Origin: Mya arenaria
Taxonomy: Eukaryota; Mollusca; Bivalvia; Myida; Myidae
DNA length: 64,000 bases
Assembly (NCBI RefSeq): GCF_026914265.1
Contig: NC_069131.1
Coordinates: forward strand, 12,732,294-12,796,293
Reading direction: 5' to 3'
Shown here: positions 10,783-21,856 of the stretch, piece by piece
Position numbering within the stretch: position 1 is the stretch's first letter
How the letters are laid out: every line of letters starts with the position of its first letter
Program-made: the position numbers and the translations under genes
The notes under the pieces: generated by a model
Told to the model about the DNA's origin: nothing
The model's input: the letters and a program-made list of their open reading frames with translations, nothing else
Databases searched by the model: none

Positions 10783-12245
10783 TGGCAACGACTTTCTATC
10801 TCGTTCCCAAGTATTTCTTATCTCGTGGCCTCGACTTACTATCTCGTTCCCAAGTATTTCTTATCTCGCGGTCACGACTTACTATCTCGTTCCCAAGTAT
10901 TTCTTATCTCGCGGTCACGACTTACTATCTCGTCCCCAAGTATTTCTTATCTCGCGGTCACGACTTACTATCTCGTTCCCAAGTATTTCTTATCTCGCGG
11001 TCACGACTTACTATCTCGTTCCAAAGTATTTCTTATCTCGCAGTCACGACTTACTATCTCGTTCCAAAGTATTTCTTATCTCGCGGTCACGACTTACTAT
11101 CTCGTTCCCAAGTATTTCCTATCTCGCGGTCACGACTTACTATCTCGTTCCAAAGACTTTCTTATCCCGTGGCCACGACCTACTATCTCGTTCCCAAGAC
11201 TTTCTTATCTCGTGGCCACGACTTACGATCTCGTTCCCAAGACTTTCTTATCCCGCGGCCACGACTTATTATCTCGTTCCCAAGACTTTCTTATCTCATG
11301 GCCACGACTTTCTATCTCGTCCCCAAGTTTTTTGTTATCCCGTGGCCACGACTTACTATCTCGTTCCCAAGACTTTCTTATCCCGCGGCCACGACTTATT
11401 ATCTCGTTCCCAAGACTTTCTTATCCCGCGGCCACGACTTATTATCTCGTTCCCAAGACTTTCTTATCTCGTGGCCACGACTTACGATCTCGTTCCCAAG
11501 ACTTTCTTATCCCGCGGCCACGACTTACTATCTCGTTCCCAAGTCTTTCTTATCTCTTGACCACGACTTACTATCTCGTTCCCAAGACTTTCTTATCCCG
11601 CGGCCACGACTTATTATCTCGTTCCCAAGACTTTCTTATCCCGCGGCCACGACTTATTATCTCGTTCCCAAGACTTTCTTATCTCATGGCCACGACTTTC
11701 TATCTCGTCCCCAAGTCTTTCTTATCCCGTGGCCACGACTTACTATCTCGTTCCCAAGACTTTCTTATCTCGTGGCCACGACTTACGATCTCGTTCCCAA
11801 GACTTTCTTATCCCGCGGCCACGACTTATTATCTCGTTCCCAAGACTTTCTTATCCCGCGGCCACGACTTATTATCTCGTTCCCAAGACTTTCTTATCTC
11901 GTGGCCACGACTTACGATCTCGTTCCCAATACTTTCTTATCCCGCGACCACGACTTATTATCTCGTTCCCAAGACTTTCTTATCTCGTGGCCACGACTTA
12001 TTATCTCGTTCCCAAGACTTTCTTATCTCGTGGCCACGACTTACGATCTCGTTCCCAAGACTTTCTTATCCCGCGGCCACGACTTATTATCTCGTTCCCA
12101 AGACTTTCTTATCTCGTGGCCACGACTTACTATCTCGTTCCCAAGTCTTTCTTATCCCGTGGCCACGACTTACTATCTCGTTCCCAAGTCTTTCTTATCT
12201 CTTGACCACGACTTACTATCTCGTTCCCAAATCTTTCGTTTCTCG
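10783..12245. repeat. 43-bp minisatellite, about 34 copies
   Basis: The unit contains TTATCTCG, GGCCACGACTTA, CTATCTCGTT and CCCAAG. Two regional variants exist: AAGTATTTC with CGGTCACG before about 11140, and AAGACTTTC with GGCCACG after it. The unit has no stop codon in any plus-strand frame and 43 is not a multiple of three, so all three frames stay open (507, 477 and 276 codons). Degenerate and inverted pieces continue to about 12360. A single related piece occurs at 24093-24150. Confidence 0.92.
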
Positions 12246-12449
12246 ATGTAATGACTAAGCTATGTGACGACTTAGCATCTCATTCCCATGGCTTTTTTAT
12301 CTGTCAGTCTTGGCGACAACTTACTTAGTAGTGGGAACGAGTTAGTAAATCGTTGCCATCGAAAAGAATAACACGTGTCACATTAATGCCATCGTACATT
12401 AGAAGTAATAGAATTCTCTACTCTAATCAAGATATGAGAAGAGTTGAGA

Positions 12450-12715
12450 TACAAGGTGATTCAGGTGCAACACCCTATCTCTTTTCGAAAAGATCCCTTG
12501 GGTCTTGAAGGTGACGGCTGTTAAACTGAACCGCTTCACGAGAGACAACTGTCCTGGGATTTTACCAGTACTGAGTCCTCAAAGTACTATCTTTTCATGC
12601 CACGCGCTAGGCAAGGGAGCTATTTGTACCAATATTTCTCGGTATAACGAGGTCCGGTGATTAACCCGGGACGCCCTACCACAGAGCTTCCGGGGCGATC
12701 ACGAGTGGTTCCACC
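12450..12715 (-). mobile_element. probable tRNA-derived SINE, degraded
   Basis: Read on the minus strand it starts with a box A-like AGCTCTGTGGTAGGGCG. It carries a body with TAGCGCGTGGCATG and AGTACTGGTAAAATCCC. The AGTACTGGT block is shared with the SINE at 54551. No clear tail was seen. Confidence 0.4.
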
Positions 12716-12894
12716 ATGTGTTTTACTTATTTCTTCCTAATCAGTATAGATGTTTCTTTACATGTTCTATGGTGTTAGCTTGATACGTAATATTGTATTT
12801 GTTTCTCCTGTTTGTTTGGTTGGTATACGCATGGTCGTATCACAATGGAATCACTTGTTCTGGACAGTCTAGGTTTGTTTGTGGAAATAACAAA

Positions 12895-13225
12895 AGTAGT
12901 ACAGATCTTGCTAAAGTTTGCCTGAGGTGGAGCACCTCGGCAATTTTCCATCGAAAACCCCTCGAATGTATATGAACGTTTTATAATATTTCATATAAAC
13001 AGTTAAGCCAAAGGACTAACGAATCTAAATTGTATTTATGCAATAAAACACCTCCCTGGAAATCAATTTAAACTTAAAAATAAACGCAAATTTAAATCTT
13101 AATATTTACAATTGTTCCAATCAAATAATAGAACTGAGCTTATTAAACTATGTCTGCTTGCTAAAGATTTTTTTTTAATTTAAGATCCGCTATAATTAAT
13201 GTCAGAACTTAATGTACAGTCAAAA
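12895..13225. mobile_element. diverged relative of the CATTCGGAACTCC MITE
   Basis: CACCTCGGCAATTTTCCATC, CCTCGAATGTATATG and GGAAATCAATTTAAACTTAA align in order with the two good copies at 24380 and 42082. The right terminus is not recognisable. Confidence 0.45.
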
Positions 13226-13363
13226 TTCGAAGTCTTCGGCACCCTAGGAAATACTTCGAGATAACGAACATCCGATATAACCGAAATACAAAAGGGCCCA
13301 AAATATTTGAAACAAGTTTGAGATAAAAGAGGTCAATATAGCGATTTTTGACTGTTGTTAAAA

Positions 13364-13545
13364 GTGTTCATCCTCTGACGTAGATAGAAGTGTTCATCCT
13401 CTGACGTAGATAGAAGTGTTCATCCTCTGACGTAGATAGAAGTGTTCATCCTCTGACGTAGATGAAGTGTTCATCCTCTAACGTAGATAGAAGTGTTCAT
13501 CCTCTGACGTAGATAGAAGTGTTCATCCTCTGACGTAGATAGATT
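13364..13545. repeat. 26-bp minisatellite, seven copies
   Basis: Near-identical copies of AAGTGTTCATCCTCTGACGT plus AGATAG. One copy lacks two bases. The low divergence implies recent expansion. Confidence 0.93.
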
Positions 13546-14800
13546 ATTATCATTTAAAAAGTTGCCAAATTTGTTGCTTGCAAAGTATCACTTTTTCTTC
13601 GGTGAGAGTGTGATTGCAATCTTGTTATGAAACAACCCTCAACATACGTATTGCTGACGAAAATGATGTATGAAAAGAATAATTTCATAAACTGAAGAGT
13701 ACATTTAATATACAAAAAGAAAACCAGCTTAATTCTTTAATTAATCGGCTGTAGCAAGCCCGAATACAAAAGCTATTCACTATCTCCATTTACCATGCGC
13801 AAAATTCAATGTGCATTGATAGACGGATTCAATTCACTGATCATCCATGTTGACATCATATATAAATAAAGATCAATGCCTTAACCGAATATTTAGAAAA
13901 TAGTATGAAGATTAAAAGGAAATATCAATGCCAAGACCTGAAAACAGAAGGTCGTAGAATTTCAAAACGGAAAATCTGTCAACAAGATTTGAATGTACGT
14001 ATCTAATGTCGACTTTTAAGAGCTGTTATTATTGTTTCCCATACAAACATGTCAACAAGATTTGAATGTTCGTATCAGGTGAAGTCTTTAAGAATTTTTG
14101 TTATTATTATTCCTTTCAAACATATTATGCAAAATATTCATTGGGTCAAGTTGAGTTTGATCCTTTTCCCAAAAATGTCATTTTTCTCGACTTTGTTTTT
14201 CCATAGAAGCTCGCAGTCAATTTAGGCCCATAACATATTTTGACGCCTTCATAAGACGAGATTTAACCAAGGGTGAAATAATATAGGGGCAAATATGGGC
14301 ATATGAACACTCAATTTGTTTCACTTGCGGTATCAATGAAGCGGAATGGTCATAGAGTAGTATAGATTCACATTCGTTTTAATTTCAGTCACCAAGATGA
14401 TATCGACATAAAACATAAGCTCTGTAGAGCTTTTAAACCCAATATCTTAAAACTGCAGGATAAAGGTTAGAGAGTCAGCTAATCAAACCAAGTATATACC
14501 AGTGAATATTTTAAAGTTCTATAGTCTGATGTATGTGCCCGATCGAAGCCTTTGAATTCACACTGAACGTTATAGTATATACTGCCATATTAAGTGGATG
14601 TAATGACGCTCAATTATTTATGGACCAATGCATATGCATTGAGATTTATTCAAATGTCTGAGTCACAGCACTTTTCCGAACCATTGACGTCAGGTTCATG
14701 TCAATGCAAACTTTAAATAGTGATTAAATGTCTCAAGAGATTTTTCATCGTAGTTTCGACTCCCATCAAACCTTTGTACTTTTGTCTTTAAATTCTTAAA
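13546..14800. other. intergenic with a 65-bp local duplication
   Basis: GTCAACAAGATTTGAATGT occurs near 13978 and again near 14050, within an imperfect direct repeat of about 65 bases. Otherwise AT-rich with no gene seen. Confidence 0.5.
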
Positions 14801-14872
14801 ATGATGAAAAAATGTTGGCTGATTTCTGCCATTTCATGTTATGTCATTGTTGCTCCACCATTTCATTCGAGC

Positions 14873-15010
14873 ATTGCCGCCCCTCCATTCGGCGCATTTT
14901 TGCATTGTCGCCGCGCCATTTGGCGCATTTTTGCATTGTCGCCAAATGCGCCGCGCAAGTTGGCGCATTTTCGAATTGTTGCCTTTTTGCCCGGCCATTT
15001 ATTGTCGCCG
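14873..15010. repeat. GC-rich short tandem repeat
   Basis: About three to four copies of a 33-bp unit based on GGCGCATTTTTGCATTGTCG, with an inverted core (GGCGCATTT and AAATGCGCC). Every frame is open, which explains several overlapping 62-100 codon ORFs. Confidence 0.7.
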
Positions 15011-15416
15011 CGAAGAGGCGGAAACAGGACAAAAGGGTTACTTAATTTCAATAATTGCATATTCAACTGAGTAACACTATGTTTATGTGCAGCTGCACGA
15101 TTCGTCACAAAAATGTATGAAAAGGCAGTGGTATGGTTTTTTTTTCTTGATATTATTTTGGGCATGACTACAGAAAGACGAAAATGCGAAACGAAGGTAT
15201 CGTTTTGTCGAAATTCGACTTTTAGCTGCGAAAATGTGAAATTGTGCCATGTGGCGGCCCAAAACGTGCCAAGTGGGTAGACCGATGCAAAACATGATAT
15301 GGCAGAAATCAGCTTCCATATAAAATCGGAGATAATTTATTTTACCAATTATATTTGCAGAATGCACTTTAAAATTGGACTCATTGTCCATTCCCATTGG
15401 TCCTCAAAAACTGTGA

Positions 15417-15512
15417 ATTTGGTTAGTGGTCACCAAGCCGTCCAAGTGTTTTTTCTCCGGGTACTTCGGTTTCCCCACAACACACGACAACACTCTCGTG
15501 CAACCTCGTATC
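15417..15512 (+). repeat. SINE-core-like flank of the 11-bp array
   Basis: Contains TTTTTTCTCCGGGTACTTCG and GTTTCCCCACA. This motif is found in many invertebrate repeats and resembles the conserved eumetazoan Nin-DC SINE domain (recalled, not checked). A homologous stretch without the array lies at 27890-27990. Confidence 0.45.
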
Positions 15513-16310
15513 AACATCGTACCAACACCGTTCCAACATCGTACCAACATCGTGCCAACATCGTATCAACATCGTACCAACATCGTACCAACATCGTACC
15601 AACATCGTACCATAATCGTACCAACATCGTACTAACATCGTACCAATATCGTACCAACATCGTACCAACATCGTGCCAACATCGTACCAACATCGCACCA
15701 ACATCGTACCAACATCGTACCAACAGCGTACCAACATCGTGCCAACATCGTACCAACATCGTACCAACATCGCACCAACATCGCACCAACATCGTACCAA
15801 CATCGTACCAACATCGTACCAACATCGTACCAACATCGTACCAACATCGTACCAACATCGTACCAACATCGCACCAATATCGTACCAACATCGTACCAAC
15901 ATCGTACCAACATCGTACCAACATCGCACCAATATCTTACCAACATCGTACCAACATCGTGCCAACATCGCACCAACATCGCACCAACATCGTACCAACA
16001 TCGTACCAACATCGTGCCAACATCGTACAACATCGTACCAACATCGTACCAACATCGTACCAACATCGCACCAATATCTTACCAACATCGTACCAACATC
16101 GTGCCAACATCGTACCAACATCGCACCAACATCGTACCAACATCGTACCAACATCGTGCCAACATCGTACAACATCGTACCAACATCGCACCAATATCGT
16201 ACCAACATCGTACCAACATCGTACCAACATCGTACCAACATCGCACCAATATCTTACCAACATCGTACCAACATCGTGCCAACATCGTACAACATCGTGC
16301 CAACGAGAGT
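15512..16310. repeat. 11-bp minisatellite, about 70 copies
   Basis: The unit is ACCAACATCGT with GTGCC, GCACC and ATATC variants. It contains no stop codon in any frame of either strand, giving ORFs of 337 codons (plus) and 272 codons (minus) that are not genes. It ends with CGTGCCAACGAGAGTGA, matched at 27961-27977. Confidence 0.95.
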
Positions 16311-18420
16311 GACTTAGTATAAGTTATCATAATTTTCTTCAAAATCATTTTAAAATATATAAGGTTAAATCAAAACTAAAAACCGAAACGGCGATTAATG
16401 TGATACCCACTGAGACGAAAAATCGACAAAAGGTCGTGTATGTTTTCGTCCTACATTTGACACGTTTTCGATTTCGGGTTATCGCTTTTTGCCCTGACAA
16501 CCCGACAAGGAAAGGCACTCCGGCAAATAAACTATTTGTCGTCTAAAGGCCTCTTCGCCCGAACACCTGACATCACGAAATAGCAGAAATAATCCACCAT
16601 ATACAAAATTGAAATTGTTGTGACATAAAATGATGGTAACTCTACAACATAGTTGTGGTAATGGCCCTATCGTGACATTAAAGGGTCCACTCGCTCATGT
16701 GTTTTGTAAAATACATTGTGTTTTTCGAAATAAAGTGTGGCAAATCATTAGTAGTATTAATACTAAGATACCGAACGCTGGAATCCTTCAGCAAATGTTG
16801 CAATTTGCTCAAATATCGTCATTGAAGACCACAATTTTAATTATCGTTATAAACGCTTATAATCACTTAATTTACAGCTTTGTTGTTGCGTGATTGGTTG
16901 ATGGCATCATCACGTGATGTTATAAGTGTATTGTTAAGAGGTTAAAATATCGACCACTCTTGCATGGCAACTTTTTTGGAAAAGGCGTCGGGTTTTTTAT
17001 TTCTTGACTTAACTGCCGTAGTAAAAACAAAATTCATATTTATACTATAACTGTATTTTGTGTGAGTGTTTCTCAGATGCATTACTGTGAAAACTTGTTT
17101 TGGTCCAAAACATGAGCAAGTACCTATAAGTAAAAGTGCGGAGCTACCATTAGTAAGGTTCATTAATAAAACCGCACACAACTTAAACATATCATACAAA
17201 AATCAAGTTTCAAGGACTCAGGTAGCTCATGCATTATTATTTATCGTACAGCTTTTTCCATTCAAGTGATACTACTCAAATATCCTCCGTTTACAAAAGC
17301 CACTGGGTTGAATCTTGACAAAAAATGAATACTAGTATAAGTACATGAGACTGCTATAAACCCAGTTTACTAAACATGGTTATATACTGAGTTCATAGCG
17401 GCATTAATATAAAGGAGTTTACATTCTAGGCAGGTAAATACATTCATTTTAAAGTATTTATTATACCAAAATACACTGCTGATTTATATGTTTTAAAGAT
17501 ATTTCAAATCTGTTATTGTGTTTTTTTCTTCAAATATTGACAATTCACTTTAACGCACAAGTAAATATCATGTTCATCATTCTCACGTTGTATAAAGTTT
17601 GGAATAAATCGAGCTCAATTGTAATTGAATAATTATATCGTTTCATGATAGTTTATTCAAATGAATAATTAAAGGTCATATGCCCGTGAGCAACCATCAA
17701 TGGAATTCATAATATATATAATTATATACAATTCATATCAATCGATCGTAGGTCACAATATTATAAGTAACGGCGGTCAGTATTCGATCCCACCGGTTAT
17801 AGTTTCCTTTGCCCCGTATACCCCATATCGGGTCACCTACTAACCCCGTAACGTATATATCATGTCGACAACCTAATTACATGTTTAAATGTTTCATTTA
17901 TTCATCATAATCGGCAAATAGAAGCCATTTTGGTTCGATATAAATTTGGTGACCCAATATGGAAAAATATGGGGTCACCACGTGACCAGTCCTGGACCAA
18001 TGGCGTTGCGTCATGCGTTTATGTTGGAGGCGTGATATATATGAATGCATGTATACTCATAAAATTACAATTACAGTGTACAAGGTACTCACGAAACATA
18101 CATTGTACATTGACAGTACACATAGTATATGATATAATCATAGTGAGGAGACAGTGGTTAAACATCATCATAAATACAACATGGAGTCTCTTAGTTCAAA
18201 ATAAGTTCAACGACGTACATGGTTTGAAATGTGTTTGTACAATAATTTACAAGATACATGGCTTGAAATGTGCTTATACAATTACATATGAGGACCATTT
18301 TACTCTAATATGCATTTTCGATCATAAAAGTATATCCATGATGATTTTATTTACTATAGAATAGTTCCTTACTACGCCGATGATGTCTTCCTTTGAAAGC
18401 TGAAGAGTTTGCTCAATAAC
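16311..18420. other. intergenic, no supported gene
   Basis: The ORFs at 16630-16893, 17066-17269 and 17930-18364 have AT-rich codons and no motif. Around 17810-17985 a GGTCACC/GGTGACC inverted motif suggests an old inverted-repeat element. Confidence 0.4.
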
Positions 18421-18429
18421 ATCGAAGTT

Positions 18430-18645
18430 GGATTTAGCTAGCAGTGTAATTATGATTAGAATACAACCTACATTTTAAGCCAATGAAATTGCAGAAAGGC
18501 AATCATTAAGAACTAGACTTAATTATTAAGAGCTTCACCTCTAGCGGGTGTTTAAAGGTCTGCCTACTGCCACCCATCAGATAAACACTCCCTTCATCAG
18601 ATTTTGCGTTGTCAATGTGTCAGCCAATGAGGTTGTATTCTAAGT
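18430..18645. repeat. dispersed repeat R7, copy 2 (inverted)
   Basis: Reverse orientation of the sequence at 7985-8257 and 44240-44478, including AGAATACAACCTACATTTTA and AAAGGTCTGCCTACTGCCAC. Confidence 0.65.
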
Positions 18646-18856
18646 ATACGCTTACTCCGTCCATTCTTATTCATTAAGAATTAACTTCAAGTCAACTATA
18701 ACATGGAAAAAACAATTAACTACGAAAATATATAATACATGTAGTTCCATTAGTATGCATTTCATTCAGACTAACAAATGCAAAAAAGTTTCTTCTTTTT
18801 CAGCATTCAAAGATCACATCTACCTCACGTAATCATTAACGTCATCAATTCCTCGC

Positions 18857-18864
18857 TGACGTCA
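18857..18864 (+). promoter_or_regulatory. CRE palindrome TGACGTCA
   Basis: A perfect CREB/ATF consensus octamer three bases upstream of the small ORF start codon. AACGTCAT lies 20 bases further upstream. If transcription starts here rather than in an upstream exon, this would be a core promoter site. Confidence 0.45.
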
Positions 18865-18866
18865 CA

Positions 18867-19007
18867 ATGTCTCTATTCAAGAAGGCGAGCACGTTGTTTA
18901 TGAAGTGGTACGACAAGGCGCGGGCGATCATGCAGATGTTTACCCCTATCCCGCTTCCAGACCCCATCAGGATGGTGCACAGAATATACAAGAAAATAAT
19001 GGAATAG
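18867..19007 (+). CDS. 46-residue small protein, unknown
   Basis: The ATG is the first Met after an in-frame TAA 30 bases upstream, so the ORF is complete. It starts MSLFKKASTLFMKWYDK, continues ARAIMQMFTPIPLPDPIR and ends MVHRIYKKIME. Third positions are mostly G or C while the flanks are AT-rich, a strong coding signature. The product is basic, with two predicted amphipathic helices split by a TPIPLPDP proline segment. It has no signal peptide and no membrane span. No family is recognised. It could also be a captured fragment of a larger gene. Confidence 0.6.
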   Translation: MSLFKKASTLFMKWYDKARAIMQMFTPIPLPDPIRMVHRIYKKIME

Positions 19008-19179
19008 CAGTGTTTTAATTACGGAATCGGACTACTTTCATGCTGTTGAAATGTTCAGAATTGCGGACTGACCTTTATTTTCCCTATTTGTTCACATGTT
19101 TTGTTCCTAAGTAGATGAGCAAGCGTTGCATGTTCCAAATAGGATGCTATTACGAATTAGCAAACTATGTAGGTGTATA

Positions 19180-19311
19180 CACAGTCATTTGATAGGAATT
19201 AACCCCTGCTTTGGTGTCATATGACCTGAAATACATTTAGTGACATTTAACCTAAAAATAAAATTCTTCAGATTTATCAAAGCAGGGGTTAATTCCTATC
19301 AAATGACTGTG
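19180..19311. mobile_element. 132-bp MITE with perfect 33-34-bp TIRs
   Basis: Left arm 19180-19213 (starting CACAGTCATTTGATAGG) and right arm 19278-19311 are exact inverted copies. Flanks GGTGTATA and AGTGTATA match at seven of eight positions, consistent with a hAT-type 8-bp duplication. It lies in the trailer of the 46-codon gene. The perfect arms imply a young insertion. Confidence 0.8.
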
Positions 19312-20787
19312 AGTGTATATGTATTAAACAGTCATAATGTTCTGTTGTTAGCCATGATCTTCATACACAGCCACGTTTGTATTTTACCATAACTGACATT
19401 GATACGTACCTCACTCAGCGTTCATTCCAAACATGTACATGAGAGATATACAGTATGTTTACTTACCATGCTTATCGTTTATGTCAACTGCCCATGTCAC
19501 TGTATACAATGTGAGACGGTACACGTAACGTCAACGTTGATAATGTACGTTAATCATACATACGTGTTTAGTTTCATTCACATACTTACGTACGCTGTAC
19601 CTTTACTTTTATAAACTGTATTTTTACGAAAGTTGGTGACCATTGTGTCTTCATTGTTTTCAATACAATAAAACAAACAAAATCAAATCAAGATCATTGT
19701 GTCTTTACAGGTAATAAACAGGATATTAGTATGGAATACTTACTATATAATATATTATATTTAATTCAACACCGTACTATACTCCGACATTATGTGAATT
19801 TTCCAAACATCATTTTAATTACATATAGTGTGGGTTTTTTAACTTTTAAAGCTGCACTCTCAAAGATTGACCGTTTTGACATATGTCTTTAATTTTTGTC
19901 ATGAAATTAGACAATTATTGCGTTAGTGACGCCATTGATATAAGACTGCTGAAAATATCAGATCGCAGATTCCATATATACATTAAATAAATGATGTTTA
20001 TGTCGAAATGTCAGCAGTCTAATTGACCTTACGACAGCGGCTTCTAAGCCAGGCCCCCTGATATCAAGGGAGCGAACTCTGTCTATGTCCGTCAAACAAA
20101 CGAGGAAGTAATGGCGTCTCGCGTCGTTTCGCTTTCCGATATTCCTGACAAATTATCATAAATGTGACATTACAATGCGAAAAAAATAGAAGTCAAAGGA
20201 ATTTGTAACTGGCTGCTACATCGGGAGGCTCGATATATCTTTAGAAAATGACGATATCTAACATTGACGGGGTGAAATCTATCCAAGTCAGAGAAAATCG
20301 GATAGCCGCCATGTTGTCAACATTGACATCGATACAAAGGAAAAGCGTGTGTGTGACGCATACTGTAAATGCAAACAAGGGTAAGTTTAACTTTTAATAA
20401 CACCGGTCCTTCTTACAGTATTGTTGAAACAAAGATTAAATCATCGCACAATATGAGTAAATCATAAATGGCCCGAATGGGGAACCCGGAAGTGACATTA
20501 AATAACAGTTACATGCCAGCTATACAGTATAACCTTGTACTCTACAGTATGAGCAGAAATGGTTTATTGGGGTTATGCATAAAAAGTTTCAGTTCTAAGC
20601 GATTGAACACTCCCCCTTATGAATAATAATGTAATACTAATAGTTGACAAGTGACAATCGTGGGTGATACCAATCTGTAACTATTGCATTGCTCAAACAT
20701 TCACATGCTTTGGTTTTTGTTCTTACAGAAATTGTGGAACATGTTCACACACTCTGGCTGTAAAAGTAGACCTGGGAGGAAAATTGC

Positions 20788-20860
20788 CCCCGGTGTGGGG
20801 CTCGAACTCACAACCACCAGAACACTAGCCCGGCGCTCTAACCAACTAAGCTGACCGGGC
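20788..20860 (-). tRNA. tRNA-Thr(AGT)-like sequence, probably a SINE head
   Basis: 73 bases fold as a cloverleaf. The acceptor GCCCGGT/ACCGGGG pairs at six of seven positions. The D arm is GCTT/GAGC, the anticodon stem CCGGG/TCTGG holds loop CTAGTGT (anticodon AGT), and the T arm has TTCGAGC with four of five pairs. Downstream sequence (CAATTTTCCTCCCAGGTCTA) looks like a SINE body, so a tRNA-derived retroposon is more likely than a working tRNA gene. Confidence 0.5.
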
Positions 20861-21670
20861 AGCTGGTTCTAACCCACACACACTACCCTCCCCCCATTTA
20901 CCGGTTAAGGCTGGTGGAGGGTCTCCTGCTATTTACCGTTGACACCATTAAAGTATTTTGATTGATGGAGATAAGGAAGTCCCCTTATTATTGTCTTCAA
21001 CAAGCCTACCGCAACAGGGGACCTAGCATAAGACCGGAAACCGCCCCCCCCCCCCTCACACACACACATGATATTTGCCAGTCCAGGCAATGTCAACCGC
21101 AAGAGAAAACCAGTGATGACAAGTTTTACAAATAATCGGTAGGACCTATTTGAAAGCTTTTTATAACATTTAGTTTTACTTTGCTGTACAAAAGTAATGG
21201 ACTATTTGTCCAGAGAAAAACAACAACCACAAAACATTAGCTATTATCTTGTCAATATTTCATTATGATATACATGTAGGAAGCAAATATCAAAGACAGT
21301 AGCATTTACAGCTAGTATTAAAATATTTAACAATACATGTAACTGATTTATTTTAATATTGGCATCTTTTATTTATTTCAGGAAAGTGTGGTCTTTTGAA
21401 GAGAGTTCTTGAAGTTGTTCAGCATGTTGTTTTGATGGATTCTTGGAAGGATGTACCTCTATGATGTTAGCTTCAGTTCTGGATTATAACACCAGTTGTT
21501 GCATATTTAATATCAGATTTATTAAATACATTGTTGTTTTGCAAACATTACTTAAACTTTGATATTTCTTTGATGTTTATGTATGATATTGTAGGTGAAT
21601 ATCTCTTTATTGCAATGGCAAATATATTTTAAAATATATAGCATTAGCAGAAGTTATTTTTTTTTAACTG

Positions 21671-21856
21671 TTAAAGCTGCACTTTCACAGATTGATTACT
21701 TTGACAACTTACACTGGATTTGATTGCATTTATCATATTTTGGCTCGGAGTTTGCTTTGTGATTTATATATCAGGTCTTAATTTAAAGAATGCCAAAATA
21801 AGCCGATTCTGAGACAAAAAGTGTCAAACTAGAATTCTGTGAGAGTGCAACTTTAA
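21671..21856. mobile_element. MITE family 2, copy C (complete, short)
   Basis: Starts TTAAAGCTGCACTTTCACAG and ends GAGAGTGCAACTTTAA. Complete at about 186 bp and nested inside the 3-kb element. Confidence 0.75.

Larger units (their letters stand above)
18803..19690 (+). other. small transcription unit: terminal exon with 46-codon ORF
   Basis: A pyrimidine-rich acceptor (CTTCTTTTTCAG) ends at about 18802. It is followed by about 64 bases of leader, the 18867-19007 ORF and a 660-base trailer ending with AATAAA at 19667. The 5' exon was not located. Confidence 0.5.

Noticed and set aside
10728-12258. 507- and 477-codon ORFs with YYLVPK and LLSRSQ repeats
   Set aside because: All three frames are open because the 43-bp unit has no stop. 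A shadow of the minisatellite.
13364-13545. CRISPR-like array of short repeats
   Set aside because: Units are contiguous 26-mers without unique spacers, and the window is eukaryotic.
15299-16348. 337-codon plus and 272-codon minus ORFs
   Set aside because: The 11-bp unit has no stop in six frames. Frames on both strands cannot all be genes.
17930-18364. 144-codon ORF as a gene
   Set aside because: AT-rich codons, no motif, no initiation context or splice partner. It overlaps an inverted-repeat-like stretch.
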